Assembly: GCA_964551735.1 (NCBI GenBank)
Contig: CAZKEF010000028.1
Span: 18,011-82,010, forward strand
Source of the DNA: DAOUAT01 sp964551735
GTDB lineage: Bacteria > Chloroflexota > Anaerolineae > CG2-30-64-16
Reading direction: 5' to 3'
DNA: 64,000 bases
The position numbers were made by a program, and so were the translations under genes. Positions within the stretch are counted from its first letter, which is position 1; the number at the start of each line of letters is the position of its first letter. This document shows, piece after piece, positions 5,782 to 13,270 of this stretch. Under the pieces are notes generated by a model. That model did no database searches, was not told the DNA's origin, and worked only from the letters and a program-made list of their open reading frames with translations.

Positions 5782-7869
5782 CTACGGCAGGCTCACCGCC
5801 GGCAGCTCCGCCCGCCCAACCTCACTGCCATCGGTCCCACGATAGAGGATCACCAGCACGCCGTAGGGCCCGGGGGGCGCGTCGCGTGGCACGGCCAAGT
5901 CGTAGACATCGTTTACCGTTTCGCCCGGCGTCCAGGCGGTGGTGGGGTAGGCAAAGTTGACGGGGACGCGGTCATCGGCGACGAGCACCGTACCTCCCGC
6001 ATCCAGCAGTCGCGCCGAGACCTTGAGCTCCTCATTCACCGGCGCGGCCGCGGCCCAGGTCACGTGGAGGCGCACGACCGGGCCGGCGCGCGGCCGCCGG
6101 GCCTCGGCGCGGGTGTCCACCAGCACGATGCCGGCGCCCAGCTCGCGGCCGGCCGGCACAGGGGCAGGCGTCGCCTTCGGGCTGACCGCGATCAGCGGGC
6201 CGGCCGCGTCCAGGCTGTAGCGCTCCGCTGCACCGGCCAGGCCGCGCGTCAGGTAGACCGGCGCGCCGGCCGCCAGCGCCGCGTCTACGGCCGCGAAGCG
6301 CGCGGCCTCGGCGTCGGCCGGGACGACCTGGAGGTCGGGCTGCTGGCCCAGTACATCACGGAAGTAACGCACCAGCGTGGTCTCGCCCAGCAGGCCGACG
6401 ATACGCGCGTCCGGCGCGGCGCTGGCGACCATGTCTTGCCCGTAGTCGTAGACGCCCCAGGCGCGGCTGCGATCCAGTTGGGGGAAGGCGCTGACCGCAT
6501 CCCGCGCGGGCTGGTAGAGCACGATGCCGGCCACGGGCAGCAGCCAGAGCGCCAGGTAAAGCGGCCGGGCCCAGGTCGGCAGCCGCAGCGGGCGGGCCGC
6601 GTGGACTGCCTGCTGCGTCACCGCGTCGAAGATCTGCGTGAGGCCGTTGGCCGCCCATAGCGCGGTCAGCATGAACGCGGGGATGAAGAAGACCTCGATG
6701 TCCTGCACCTTGTAGGCCATGCCGAACGCGACCTGCGCGACTGTGGCCCACAGCAGAAAGGTGGTGCGTCGTGCGCTGAACCGCCAGGCCACCATCAGCC
6801 CCCAGATGGCCGCCAGGATTGGGAAGGCGCCCATTTGCTCCAGGAATAGCGCAATGAATGTGCTGACCCCTCGTTCGACCCCGAAGGGGTTGCCGGTGAG
6901 GAATACGCTGTACCCGCGGGCCAGGATCCAGTCCAGCGTGCCCCGCAGCGTGGCCGTATATGTTCCATCCAGCGACGTCACCCCGGCCGCGCCCCGCAGC
7001 GGCAGGTAGAGATACAGCAGCAAAGGCGCCAGTGCTAGGCCAGCCGGCCGCAGCCACCGCCGCGGCTGCCGGATCAGCGCCGGGTCGGCCCAGAGGATGA
7101 GGATCAGCGCGGCCGGCGCCAGCAGCGCGATCATGCGATGATGCGCCAACCCCAGGCCGAAGGCGAGCGCGGCGGCCGCGAGGTAAAAATCACCGGTGGA
7201 TGTACGATGTACGATGTACGATGGACGATCTATCTCGCCCCCTGCCCCCTGCTCCCTGACGCCTGACCCCTGTCCCATCGCCCTTTCCCAGCGCAGCAGG
7301 AAATACACGAACAGCGCGACCAACAGCCCGTGCAGCGCGTAGACCTCGGCGATGGTGGCTTGCGACCACCAGGCCGGCGAGATGGCGAACGCAGCGGTTG
7401 CGACGGCGGCAGCGAGGCGGCCCCCGGCCAGCTCGCGCGCAGCCAGGTAGAGGATGCCCACGGCCGCGCCCGCGGCCAGCGCCGACAGCAGGTTCAGCTG
7501 GCCGGCCGCATCGCGGACGGGGATGAGCAGCGTTGCCAGCTTGCCCAGCAGCGTGTAGAGCGGATAGCCGCTGGGGTGCGCGATGCCCAGAGTTGGGATC
7601 ACCATCTGGAATTCCAGGCTATCGTCGAATACGGTGGCGACCGAGGGCGCGGCCGTGGCCGCGTACAGCGCGCTGCTGGCCAACGCCAGCAGCGCAGCAA
7701 GAAGATGATGGGCGACTTGAGTCGAGGCTTTAGCCGATTGCTCTGTCTGAGCGCGAAACCGCCTGACACCCGCACTTGCGCCGGAGCGCTGCGCAAGTGC
7801 AAGTGGGGCTCGAGTCCGTTGACGACTGATTTCAAGTGGCGCCGGCTGATGGACGGATGAATGGTTCAT
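5782..7869 (-). CDS. DUF2723 family polytopic membrane protein, putative glycosyltransferase
   Basis: The 695-residue protein begins with a low-complexity cytoplasmic tail (about 60 residues) and then has ten or more hydrophobic segments. Signatures of the family are DDSLEFQMVIPTLGIAHPSG with PLYTLLGK, NLLSALAAG and WWSQATIAEVYALH. DUF2723 proteins resemble GT-C protein mannosyltransferases; surface glycan or protein glycosylation is inferred. The last 250 residues are probably extracellular. Around residues 199-226 the sequence RWERAMGQGSGVREQGAGG continuing to HRTSTGDFY is a translated mini-repeat (7199-7280), an in-frame insertion. Start ATG overlaps the stop of the upstream Mut7-C gene (ATGA), so they are co-transcribed. 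A paralogue lies at 14932. Confidence 0.85.
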   Translation of the reverse strand: MNHSSVHQPAPLEISRQRTRAPLALAQRSGASAGVRRFRAQTEQSAKASTQVAHHLLAALLALASSALYAATAAPSVATVFDDSLEFQMVIPTLGIAHPSGYPLYTLLGKLATLLIPVRDAAGQLNLLSALAAGAAVGILYLAARELAGGRLAAAVATAAFAISPAWWSQATIAEVYALHGLLVALFVYFLLRWERAMGQGSGVREQGAGGEIDRPSYIVHRTSTGDFYLAAAALAFGLGLAHHRMIALLAPAALILILWADPALIRQPRRWLRPAGLALAPLLLYLYLPLRGAAGVTSLDGTYTATLRGTLDWILARGYSVFLTGNPFGVERGVSTFIALFLEQMGAFPILAAIWGLMVAWRFSARRTTFLLWATVAQVAFGMAYKVQDIEVFFIPAFMLTALWAANGLTQIFDAVTQQAVHAARPLRLPTWARPLYLALWLLPVAGIVLYQPARDAVSAFPQLDRSRAWGVYDYGQDMVASAAPDARIVGLLGETTLVRYFRDVLGQQPDLQVVPADAEAARFAAVDAALAAGAPVYLTRGLAGAAERYSLDAAGPLIAVSPKATPAPVPAGRELGAGIVLVDTRAEARRPRAGPVVRLHVTWAAAAPVNEELKVSARLLDAGGTVLVADDRVPVNFAYPTTAWTPGETVNDVYDLAVPRDAPPGPYGVLVILYRGTDGSEVGRAELPAVSLP
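7199..7280. repeat. Compound mini-repeat inside the DUF2723 gene
   Basis: Three direct copies of TGTACGA(T) run into GGACGATC, then a tract of CCCCCTGCCCCCTGCTCCC and CTGACGCCTGACCCCTGTCC. The length keeps the reading frame of the host gene open. The second half is the reverse complement of the tract at 5547-5577. Confidence 0.7.
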
Positions 7870-8426
7870 AGCGCAGCCCGATCTTCACCAGTATTCTTTG
7901 GGGCAACCTGCGCCCCGATGTCATTCGCCAGCCGCGCGTTCAGCACCGGCCAGTGCGTGCCCTTCCAGTATACGCGGCCGCAGCGTTCGCAGCGCCGGAA
8001 CGCCTGCTGCGTGTGCCAGACGTATGGCGGCACCAGGTCGCGCGCGTCGGCGTGGGGTAGGGGCGAAAGCAGGCCGTTGCATTCCGCGCAGCGGGTGAAC
8101 GGTTGGGGCGAGCCGCTCACCCCCGCGCGCGCCTCCGCAATTTGGCCCTCCAGGTCTTCGGCGTGTATCCTCAGCGCCCACACCCCGCGGCGGCCGGCCA
8201 GCCCACCGTCCCGCGTGACGATCAGCCGGCCCTCGGCCTTCGCATGCGCCATCAGCGCCTCGTCGGAGCCGTCGCGCCAGTATTCGGCGTCGTAGCCTGC
8301 CAGGCGCAGCCACTTCGCCAGCCGGCCCAGCATGGCATCCACCAGCAGCCGCGGCATGAGCTCCGCCGTATGCGGCGGCGGTGTGTCTTTGGCGGGATCG
8401 TTTTCTTGTGGTAGCATGACGGCCAT
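7866..8426 (-). CDS. Mut7-C RNase domain protein (DUF82, PIN-like)
   Basis: The core starts MPRLLVDAMLGRLAKWLRLA and continues GYDAEYW, EGRLIVTRDGGLA: the first acidic residues (D, then RD) are those of Mut7-C/PIN-like nucleases. The C-terminal half has a zinc ribbon, CAECNGLL...CERCGRVYWKGTHW. The family is thought to act as an RNase; substrate unknown. The ATG at 8426 gives 186 residues, but the conserved domain begins at Met24 (8357), preceded by GGAG, so a shorter 163-residue product is possible. It is the first gene of a two-gene operon with the DUF2723 gene. Confidence 0.85.
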   Translation of the reverse strand: MAVMLPQENDPAKDTPPPHTAELMPRLLVDAMLGRLAKWLRLAGYDAEYWRDGSDEALMAHAKAEGRLIVTRDGGLAGRRGVWALRIHAEDLEGQIAEARAGVSGSPQPFTRCAECNGLLSPLPHADARDLVPPYVWHTQQAFRRCERCGRVYWKGTHWPVLNARLANDIGAQVAPKNTGEDRAAL

Positions 8427-8557
8427 CTATGTCGAGGCAGCACAAGCAGGGATGCAAGTTGAGTCATCCGCGCTTGTCCGCGCCCGTCTGCGTTCCATTT
8501 TGGGTTGGCCTCATTGTAAGCCGGAATGCGCCGGACAACAAGTCAGGAGCTCATCGG

Positions 8558-9946
8558 ATGTCCGATCAAACTGCCAGTATCTTCGCGTTGGCTTTCTGCG
8601 TGCCCATCGGCTATGCGCTGATCGCGGCCAGCGGGCTGCCCCGCGAGCGCGCCTTGCACGCGGCTGTCAGCTTCTTTGCCGCGCTCGGCCTGGCCGCGGC
8701 CGGCTATCTGGCGGCTGGGTTCGCCCTCCAGTTCGGCGGCGTGGGCCTGGTTTACGACCGGCCCGGCTTCGCCGGCCTGATCTGGGAGTGGTCGGCCCTG
8801 GGCCCCACGTGGGGGCCGGGGTGGGGCATGGCCGGGCTGGCCGGCTGGGGGTTGACCGGCGCGGCCGCGACGCCGGCAGCGCGGGGCCTGGCGCTGGCCA
8901 ACCTGCCCTGGGTGGTCACCACGGCCATGATCCCCGTGGTGGCGTTGCGCGGGCGCATCCCGGCCTGGGCCACCGCCCTGCTCGGCCTGCTGACCGGCGC
9001 GCTGCTTTATCCGTTGGCGGGCAACTGGCTGTGGGGTGGGGGGTGGCTGGCGAACCTGGGAAACAACCTGGGGTTGGGCCACGGCCTGGTGGACGTGGGC
9101 GGCAGCGGGCTGGTGCACCTGCTGGCCGCCGCTATCACCCTGGCCGGGCTGTTGGTGTTCCTGCCGCGCAAGCCGCGCGCCGCCGAGGGCGAGCCTGCCC
9201 CGCTGCCCGAGGCGCACCTGCCGCTGCTGGCGCTCCTCGGCGCAGGGCTGCTGCTGATCGGGTCGCTGGCGTGGACGACGAACAACCCGCTGCTGGACCA
9301 GCAAAACGTGGATCCGGCGCACATCGCGCTGAACAGCATCCTGGCCGCGGCCGCGGGCGCGCTGTTGTCGCTGGCCTATACCTGGCTGGTGGCAGGCCGG
9401 CCTGATCCGCTGATGGCGGCCCGTGGGCTTGCGGCGGCCAGCGCCGCGCTCCTGGCCGCCGCACCTTTCATCGCGGCGTGGGCTGCGTTGCTGGTCGGTG
9501 CAGTGACGGGCCTGGCTATCCCCTTCGTGGTCTACCTGGTGGACCGGGTGCTGCGTTGGGACGATCCCACGGCGTCCCTGGCGGTGCATGGGGTGGGCGG
9601 CGCGATGGGATTGGCAGCGGTCGGCGCGTTGGCCGACGGCACGGCGGGCCTGGGCTGGAACGGCATTGGCGCCCAAGAGTACCTGGACGTAGCGCGCCAG
9701 GGGGTCACGGGGCTGCTGGCGGCGGCCGGGTTCCAGCCCGACTTCCCGGGGCAGATGCAGGCGCAGGCCGTGGGGTTGGCCGCGCTGGCGCTTTTCGGCT
9801 TCTTTGCCGCCTGGCTCTTCCTGGCGCCGCCGGCCACGCTCCTGCATTGGCTGCGGCCCGCATCACCGGGCCAAGAGGCCGCGGCCGGCGAGGCGCCCCT
9901 GCCCGCGGCGGACGACCGCGCAGGGACGCCTCTTCTTGAGTCCTAA
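8558..9946 (+). CDS. amt: Divergent ammonium transporter (Amt family)
   Basis: The 462-residue protein has about eleven hydrophobic segments. Family motifs are GNWLWGGGWLANLG, DVGGSGLVHLLAAA (first pore histidine), NSILAAAAGALLSLAYTWL, AGRPDPLMAARGLAA, and DDPTASLAVHGVGGAMG (second pore histidine) with ADGTAGLGWNG. Both twin-histidine positions are kept, so conduction of ammonium/ammonia is plausible. The N-terminal half is unusually divergent, with a Gly/Trp-rich loop LGPTWGPGWGMAGLAGWG. The start at 8558 follows CAGGAG; the upstream in-frame extension to 8429 is not membrane-like. No glnK/PII gene is adjacent. Its stop overlaps, tail to tail, the stop of the gene on the other strand. Confidence 0.85.
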   Translation: MSDQTASIFALAFCVPIGYALIAASGLPRERALHAAVSFFAALGLAAAGYLAAGFALQFGGVGLVYDRPGFAGLIWEWSALGPTWGPGWGMAGLAGWGLTGAAATPAARGLALANLPWVVTTAMIPVVALRGRIPAWATALLGLLTGALLYPLAGNWLWGGGWLANLGNNLGLGHGLVDVGGSGLVHLLAAAITLAGLLVFLPRKPRAAEGEPAPLPEAHLPLLALLGAGLLLIGSLAWTTNNPLLDQQNVDPAHIALNSILAAAAGALLSLAYTWLVAGRPDPLMAARGLAAASAALLAAAPFIAAWAALLVGAVTGLAIPFVVYLVDRVLRWDDPTASLAVHGVGGAMGLAAVGALADGTAGLGWNGIGAQEYLDVARQGVTGLLAAAGFQPDFPGQMQAQAVGLAALALFGFFAAWLFLAPPATLLHWLRPASPGQEAAAGEAPLPAADDRAGTPLLES

Positions 9947-10188
9947 CACCGGATCTCCTCGACGCCGACCCAGAAGTGGTGTGCCAGGACGTTGGACGCG
10001 GGCAGCACCCGCACCCTTGTCCCCTGACACGACAAGATCGCCTCAGCTTCGGCCAGCGCACGGCGGTTGACGTAGCAGGTGTCCGGCGTCACGCCGAACT
10101 TCTCCTGATAACGGCGTGCTGCATCGGCCACCTTGTGGGCCAGGCTGCGGCCCGGGTCATTGTCGAACCAGAGCAAGCCGTACTGCAT
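9943..10188 (-). CDS. Conserved small protein of unknown function, fourth gene of the ftsK-like operon
   Basis: The 81-residue product (LLWFDNDPGRSLAHKVADAA, YQEKFGVTPDTCYVNRRALA, HHFWVGVEEIRC) has no signal peptide or membrane segment. I recall similar short proteins, with the WFDNDP start, DTCYV and HHFW blocks, in Chloroflexota next to FtsK-like genes, but know no function. It overlaps the previous gene by 32 bases, so translation is likely coupled. GGAGG-like sequence precedes the ATG (GGAACCTCCGG on the plus strand). Confidence 0.7.
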   Translation of the reverse strand: MQYGLLWFDNDPGRSLAHKVADAARRYQEKFGVTPDTCYVNRRALAEAEAILSCQGTRVRVLPASNVLAHHFWVGVEEIRC

Positions 10189-10534
10189 GGGAACCTCCGG
10201 TTGCCTGCGCCGGGCTGACCGAAACGGGGCGGCGTGGTTGCGCGCGTGCCCGGCGTTGCCAGGCTGGCAGCGGATAGCGCGGCGTGCGCTGCGCCCGTGC
10301 CCACACCCGGCTCAGCCAGCCTGGGCTGCGACGGACGACCCACGCGCCGGAGCCGGTGTGCAGCCCTAACTCGTAGCGCCCCTCCGTCGTGCGCACGCGA
10401 TAGCGCCGCTCCAGCCCCCAGGTCCGCACCGCTTCCACGCTGAGCACGCGCACCGCGCGCCCCTGCCAGCGCAGCGCCTGGGGATAATAACCATCGGCCT
10501 GCATCGTCACCCGCACAAGTCCTGCGTTGTCCAT
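10157..10534 (-). CDS. Hypothetical protein, possibly DUF6504-like
   Basis: This 125-residue protein has an N-terminal half with RVTMQADGYYPQALRWQGRA, a WGLERRYRVRT strand and YELGLHTGSGAWVVRR. The pattern (basic strand, W-G-x3-RRYxV, xLxxxxGxWxxxR) resembles DUF6504-type small domains. The C-terminal 40 residues are Arg/Pro/Ala-rich and overlap the next gene. It sits third in the operon led by the FtsK-like ATPase. The function is unknown; assignment to DUF6504 is from memory and tentative. Confidence 0.6.
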   Translation of the reverse strand: MDNAGLVRVTMQADGYYPQALRWQGRAVRVLSVEAVRTWGLERRYRVRTTEGRYELGLHTGSGAWVVRRSPGWLSRVWARAQRTPRYPLPAWQRRARAQPRRPVSVSPAQATGGSHAVRLALVRQ

Positions 10535-10555
10535 TCCCTGAACTCCTTTCCCGCC

Positions 10556-10942
10556 TCACCACTCATGGGTGGTCCACTCATCATCCGCGCCCACCACCCG
10601 CAGCCGGCGCAGCCCGCCGTCCTGGCTGTGATCCGGCGGCGGCAGGGGGATGTACGGCATTTGCTGCGACCGCTGGCCCCACAGCTGCGCCGGATCCAGC
10701 ACGATGAGGTTGGTCGGCTGCGCGGGGGGCAGGGCGGGCTGGCTGGTCGGCGGTTCCGACCGCCAGACCGCGCGCTCTCGGCGCAGCAGCGCCACCAGCA
10801 GGAGACTGGTGGGCACGCTGGCCGCCACCCCCACCGCCACGCCGATGACCACCGCCATCGCGTCGGTGCTCATGCGCTGGCCGATGATCACGGCCAACGT
10901 GACGCCGAACGCCAACAGGAGGGGCACGACCAGCTTCTTCAT
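10556..10942 (-). CDS. Small membrane protein of the ftsK-like operon
   Basis: The 128-residue product has two hydrophobic segments (about residues 4-21 and 28-50) followed by a proline-rich cytoplasmic tail. Its start overlaps the stop of the FtsK-like gene by four bases (ATGA). Since the ATPase lacks its own membrane segments, this protein may be its membrane partner; that is inference. No family recognised. Confidence 0.65.
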   Translation of the reverse strand: MKKLVVPLLLAFGVTLAVIIGQRMSTDAMAVVIGVAVGVAASVPTSLLLVALLRRERAVWRSEPPTSQPALPPAQPTNLIVLDPAQLWGQRSQQMPYIPLPPPDHSQDGGLRRLRVVGADDEWTTHEW

Positions 10943-12060
10943 CGGTCCCCCCGCGTGCGCAGGCTGGCAGGCGCGCGGCCCTGCCCTTCCGGATGGCTCG
11001 ACGCTGCGCCGAGCCGCGGGACGCCATCACCCCACGCCCGGCGTCGCCGCCCCCCCGCGCGCACCTGTCGCGTGATCTCCGCCATGCTCTCCTGGTCAGC
11101 GTAGGCCGCCTGAAAGCGGATCACCTGGCCCTTGGCCACCAGCAGGAAGTCGCCCCGGCCCAGCAGCCGCTCCGCTTCGGTGCCGGGGATGCCGGCGGCC
11201 ACCTTGGCGTCCTCCGCGCTGGTGACGCTGCCCACCAGCCGCACCGGGAAGTTGGCCTTCACCAGTCCGCCCACCAGAGCGGCCGCGGGCCGCTGGGTGG
11301 CTGCCACCACGTGGATGCCGGCCTCGCGGCCGCGCTGGGTGAGCCGCGCCAACGCGTCGGCCACCGGCTTGCCGCCCACCTGTAGCAGGTCGGCCAGCTC
11401 ATCAATCGCCACCACCAACCTGGGCAAGTGGTTCCCGGCTCGGTCACGGCGCTCCATCTCGTTGACCAACGCCAGCAGGCGTGCGGTCGCTTCACCGGCA
11501 TCCTGGGCCACTCCCTCGTTGCGCCAGGCGTGGGGCAGATCGGCCAGCGCACCCAGTCCGCGGCCCTTGGGGTCGATCAGGGCGAGCTGCAGGTGCCCGG
11601 GGTGATTGTGCATTGCCAGCGACAGCAGCAGCGTGCGCGCCAGCGCGGTCTTGCCGCTGCCCGTCGTGCCCGCCAACAGCACATGGGCCACGTCCGGGCT
11701 GTCGAGCCGCAGCAGCAGCGGCACCCCGCCCTCGTCCACGCCCAGCACCGCGCAGAACGGTGGCACCGTGGCCAAGCGCGCGCAGAGGGGAAGGAGCGCC
11801 ACCGTGCGAGAGGTTTCGCGCGGCACCTCGACATGCAGCACCCCGCCCTCGCGGTAAACCCGCGTGGCGCGGGCGCCCAGCGAAAAGGCTATCTCCTCGG
11901 CCAGGCTGTTCACCTTGTTCAATTTCGTACCCAGCGCCGTGGTGATATCGAACCGCACGAAGCGGGGCGTCACCGTGGCCTGCCACACCCGGGCCGGCAC
12001 CTTGTGCGCGCCCAGCACCGACTCGATGCGGGCCGCCTGAAGTTCATATTTGTTGGGCAT
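10939..12060 (-). CDS. FtsK/SpoIIIE-type DNA translocase ATPase, short form
   Basis: This 373-residue protein has an FtsK alpha-like region (VRFDITTALGTKLNKVNSLA) and the RecA-type motor: Walker A LLAGTTGSGKTALA (about residues 127-140), DPKGRG, Walker B LVVAIDELADLL (about 216-227), and AATQRP. It lacks the N-terminal membrane domain and the C-terminal gamma (DNA-reading) domain of cell-division FtsK, so it is more like the translocases of mobile elements or an accessory pump. It heads a four-gene operon with overlapping starts. The promoter carries two LexA-type boxes (12166-12207), so DNA-damage induction is likely. Substrate DNA unknown. Confidence 0.88.
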   Translation of the reverse strand: MPNKYELQAARIESVLGAHKVPARVWQATVTPRFVRFDITTALGTKLNKVNSLAEEIAFSLGARATRVYREGGVLHVEVPRETSRTVALLPLCARLATVPPFCAVLGVDEGGVPLLLRLDSPDVAHVLLAGTTGSGKTALARTLLLSLAMHNHPGHLQLALIDPKGRGLGALADLPHAWRNEGVAQDAGEATARLLALVNEMERRDRAGNHLPRLVVAIDELADLLQVGGKPVADALARLTQRGREAGIHVVAATQRPAAALVGGLVKANFPVRLVGSVTSAEDAKVAAGIPGTEAERLLGRGDFLLVAKGQVIRFQAAYADQESMAEITRQVRAGGRRRRAWGDGVPRLGAASSHPEGQGRAPASLRTRGDR

Positions 12061-12165
12061 AACGTACCTCGCACGCGCGTCTCAGAAAGTGCGGCGATCC
12101 CTCGCTGGCGGGCCGGCATCGGTTCACGGGTTGCGGGTGCGTGCATCACACGTTTGCCCTGGTTG

Positions 12166-12214
12166 GAACGCCTGTTCTAGTGTCTATCATACACGAACAT
12201 CTGTTCGCTGTCAA
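12166..12214 (-). promoter_or_regulatory. SOS-type promoter of the ftsK-like operon with two LexA boxes
   Basis: Read on the minus strand: TTGACA (12214-12209), 17-base spacer, TATGAT (12191-12186). The spacer holds CGAACAGATGTTCG (12207-12194), and GAACAGGCGTTC (12177-12166) covers the expected start site. Both fit the Gram-positive-type LexA consensus CGAAC-RNRY-GTTYG; the second lacks only the outer bases. Centre-to-centre distance is 29 bases. Confidence 0.8.
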
Positions 12215-12253
12215 GCCCCCAAAACGCGCGATCTGCCGTCTCTTTTCTCGGTT

Positions 12254-12280
12254 TTGACGCCGCGCTTTCTGTGATATAAT
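12254..12280 (+). promoter_or_regulatory. Promoter of the sortase operon
   Basis: TTGACG (12254-12259) and TATAAT (12275-12280) with a short 15-base spacer lie 66 bases before the sortase ATG. The operon promoter is divergent from the SOS-type promoter. Confidence 0.6.
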
Positions 12281-12346
12281 CGCGTTGTTGGCAGATGGAT
12301 TCCTGGGCCGGCGTTGGTGATCGGCTCGTTGAGAGTTGAGGCGAAC

Positions 12347-13270
12347 ATGGGGGATCGAAACAGAACAGTGCGACGCACGGCCGGCAATGTGTTGCTGACC
12401 GTCGGATTGTTGATGCTGCTTGGCATCGCCGCGTATTTCGGGTGGACCCAGCTTCAGGCTGCCCAGGTGCGGGCCGCGTTGGCCCAAAACCCCGCGCCCG
12501 CGCCTGTCGTGCGCGAGGCGGAGGTCACGCCGCTCGCCACGGCCGCACCGCCGACCTTGAGGCCGACGCTTTTGCCGACCCGGTTGCCTGCGACGTCGGC
12601 CGCGACCGCTGTGCTGCCCACGCAGCCGCCGCCAGCGCCTGCGGCCGAGGCTGCGCCGGCAGCGATCGCCACACCGGTGACCGCAGCGCCTACGCCTGCG
12701 CCGACCACCGTGCCGCCTACGCCGGCGCCTGTGGTGACCGCGGCGCCGATGGCCGCGCAGGTCGGCTCACCTGTCCGCCTGGCCTTCGCGGACCTGAGGA
12801 TTGACGCCAAGGTGGTGCCCATGGGCTGGGAGGTGATCCAGACCGCCTCCGGCCCGCGCAGCGAGTGGGTCATCCCCGAGGACGATGCCGGCCATCACAT
12901 CAACAGCGCGTTGTTGGGCCAGGACGATAACCTGGTGATCTCAGGCCACAACAACATCTACGCCCGGGTGTTCGAGCGCATCAGCCTGGCGTGGGACGAC
13001 GATGCGCGCATCCAGGTTGACAGCTACACCGACCGCTCCGATGTCCTGAACGGCCGTATCATCACGCTGTACGACGCGGCCGGCCGAGGGTATGACTACG
13101 CGGTCACCGATTTCATCCGGTTGAAGGATACCGGCGTGCCGGTGGCGCAGCGCGTCGCGAACGCTCGCTTCATGCAGCCCACCGGTGAGGAGCAGCTCAC
13201 CATCATCACGTGTTGGCCGCCGACCAACAACACGCATCGGCTGATCGTGGTCGCCAAGCCGGTGCAATGA
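12347..13270 (+). CDS. Sortase family transpeptidase
   Basis: The 307-residue protein has an N-terminal signal anchor (about residues 14-38), a long Pro/Ala/Thr-rich spacer (about 50-145), and a C-terminal sortase domain. Catalytic residues are visible: His in VISGHNN, Cys in TIITCWPPTNN, and Arg in THRLIV. Sortases cleave LPxTG-like signals and attach the protein to the cell surface or to other pilins. The ATG at 12347 is preferred over the TTG at 12314. The gene overlaps the next by ATGA. A candidate substrate, a protein ending in LPRTGGLR, is two genes downstream. Class assignment (E/D-like) is uncertain. Confidence 0.88.
   Translation: MGDRNRTVRRTAGNVLLTVGLLMLLGIAAYFGWTQLQAAQVRAALAQNPAPAPVVREAEVTPLATAAPPTLRPTLLPTRLPATSAATAVLPTQPPPAPAAEAAPAAIATPVTAAPTPAPTTVPPTPAPVVTAAPMAAQVGSPVRLAFADLRIDAKVVPMGWEVIQTASGPRSEWVIPEDDAGHHINSALLGQDDNLVISGHNNIYARVFERISLAWDDDARIQVDSYTDRSDVLNGRIITLYDAAGRGYDYAVTDFIRLKDTGVPVAQRVANARFMQPTGEEQLTIITCWPPTNNTHRLIVVAKPVQ

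Noticed and set aside
7770..7803. Inverted repeat GCACTTGCGC...GCGCAAGTGC in the DUF2723 gene start
   Set aside because: It lies inside coding sequence of the N-terminal tail and I found no second copy, so I list it neither as a terminator nor as a repeat.
8543..9847. 434-codon frame antisense to the ammonium transporter
   Set aside because: Gln/Arg/His-rich shadow composition with no conserved motif; the sense strand encodes clear Amt signatures.
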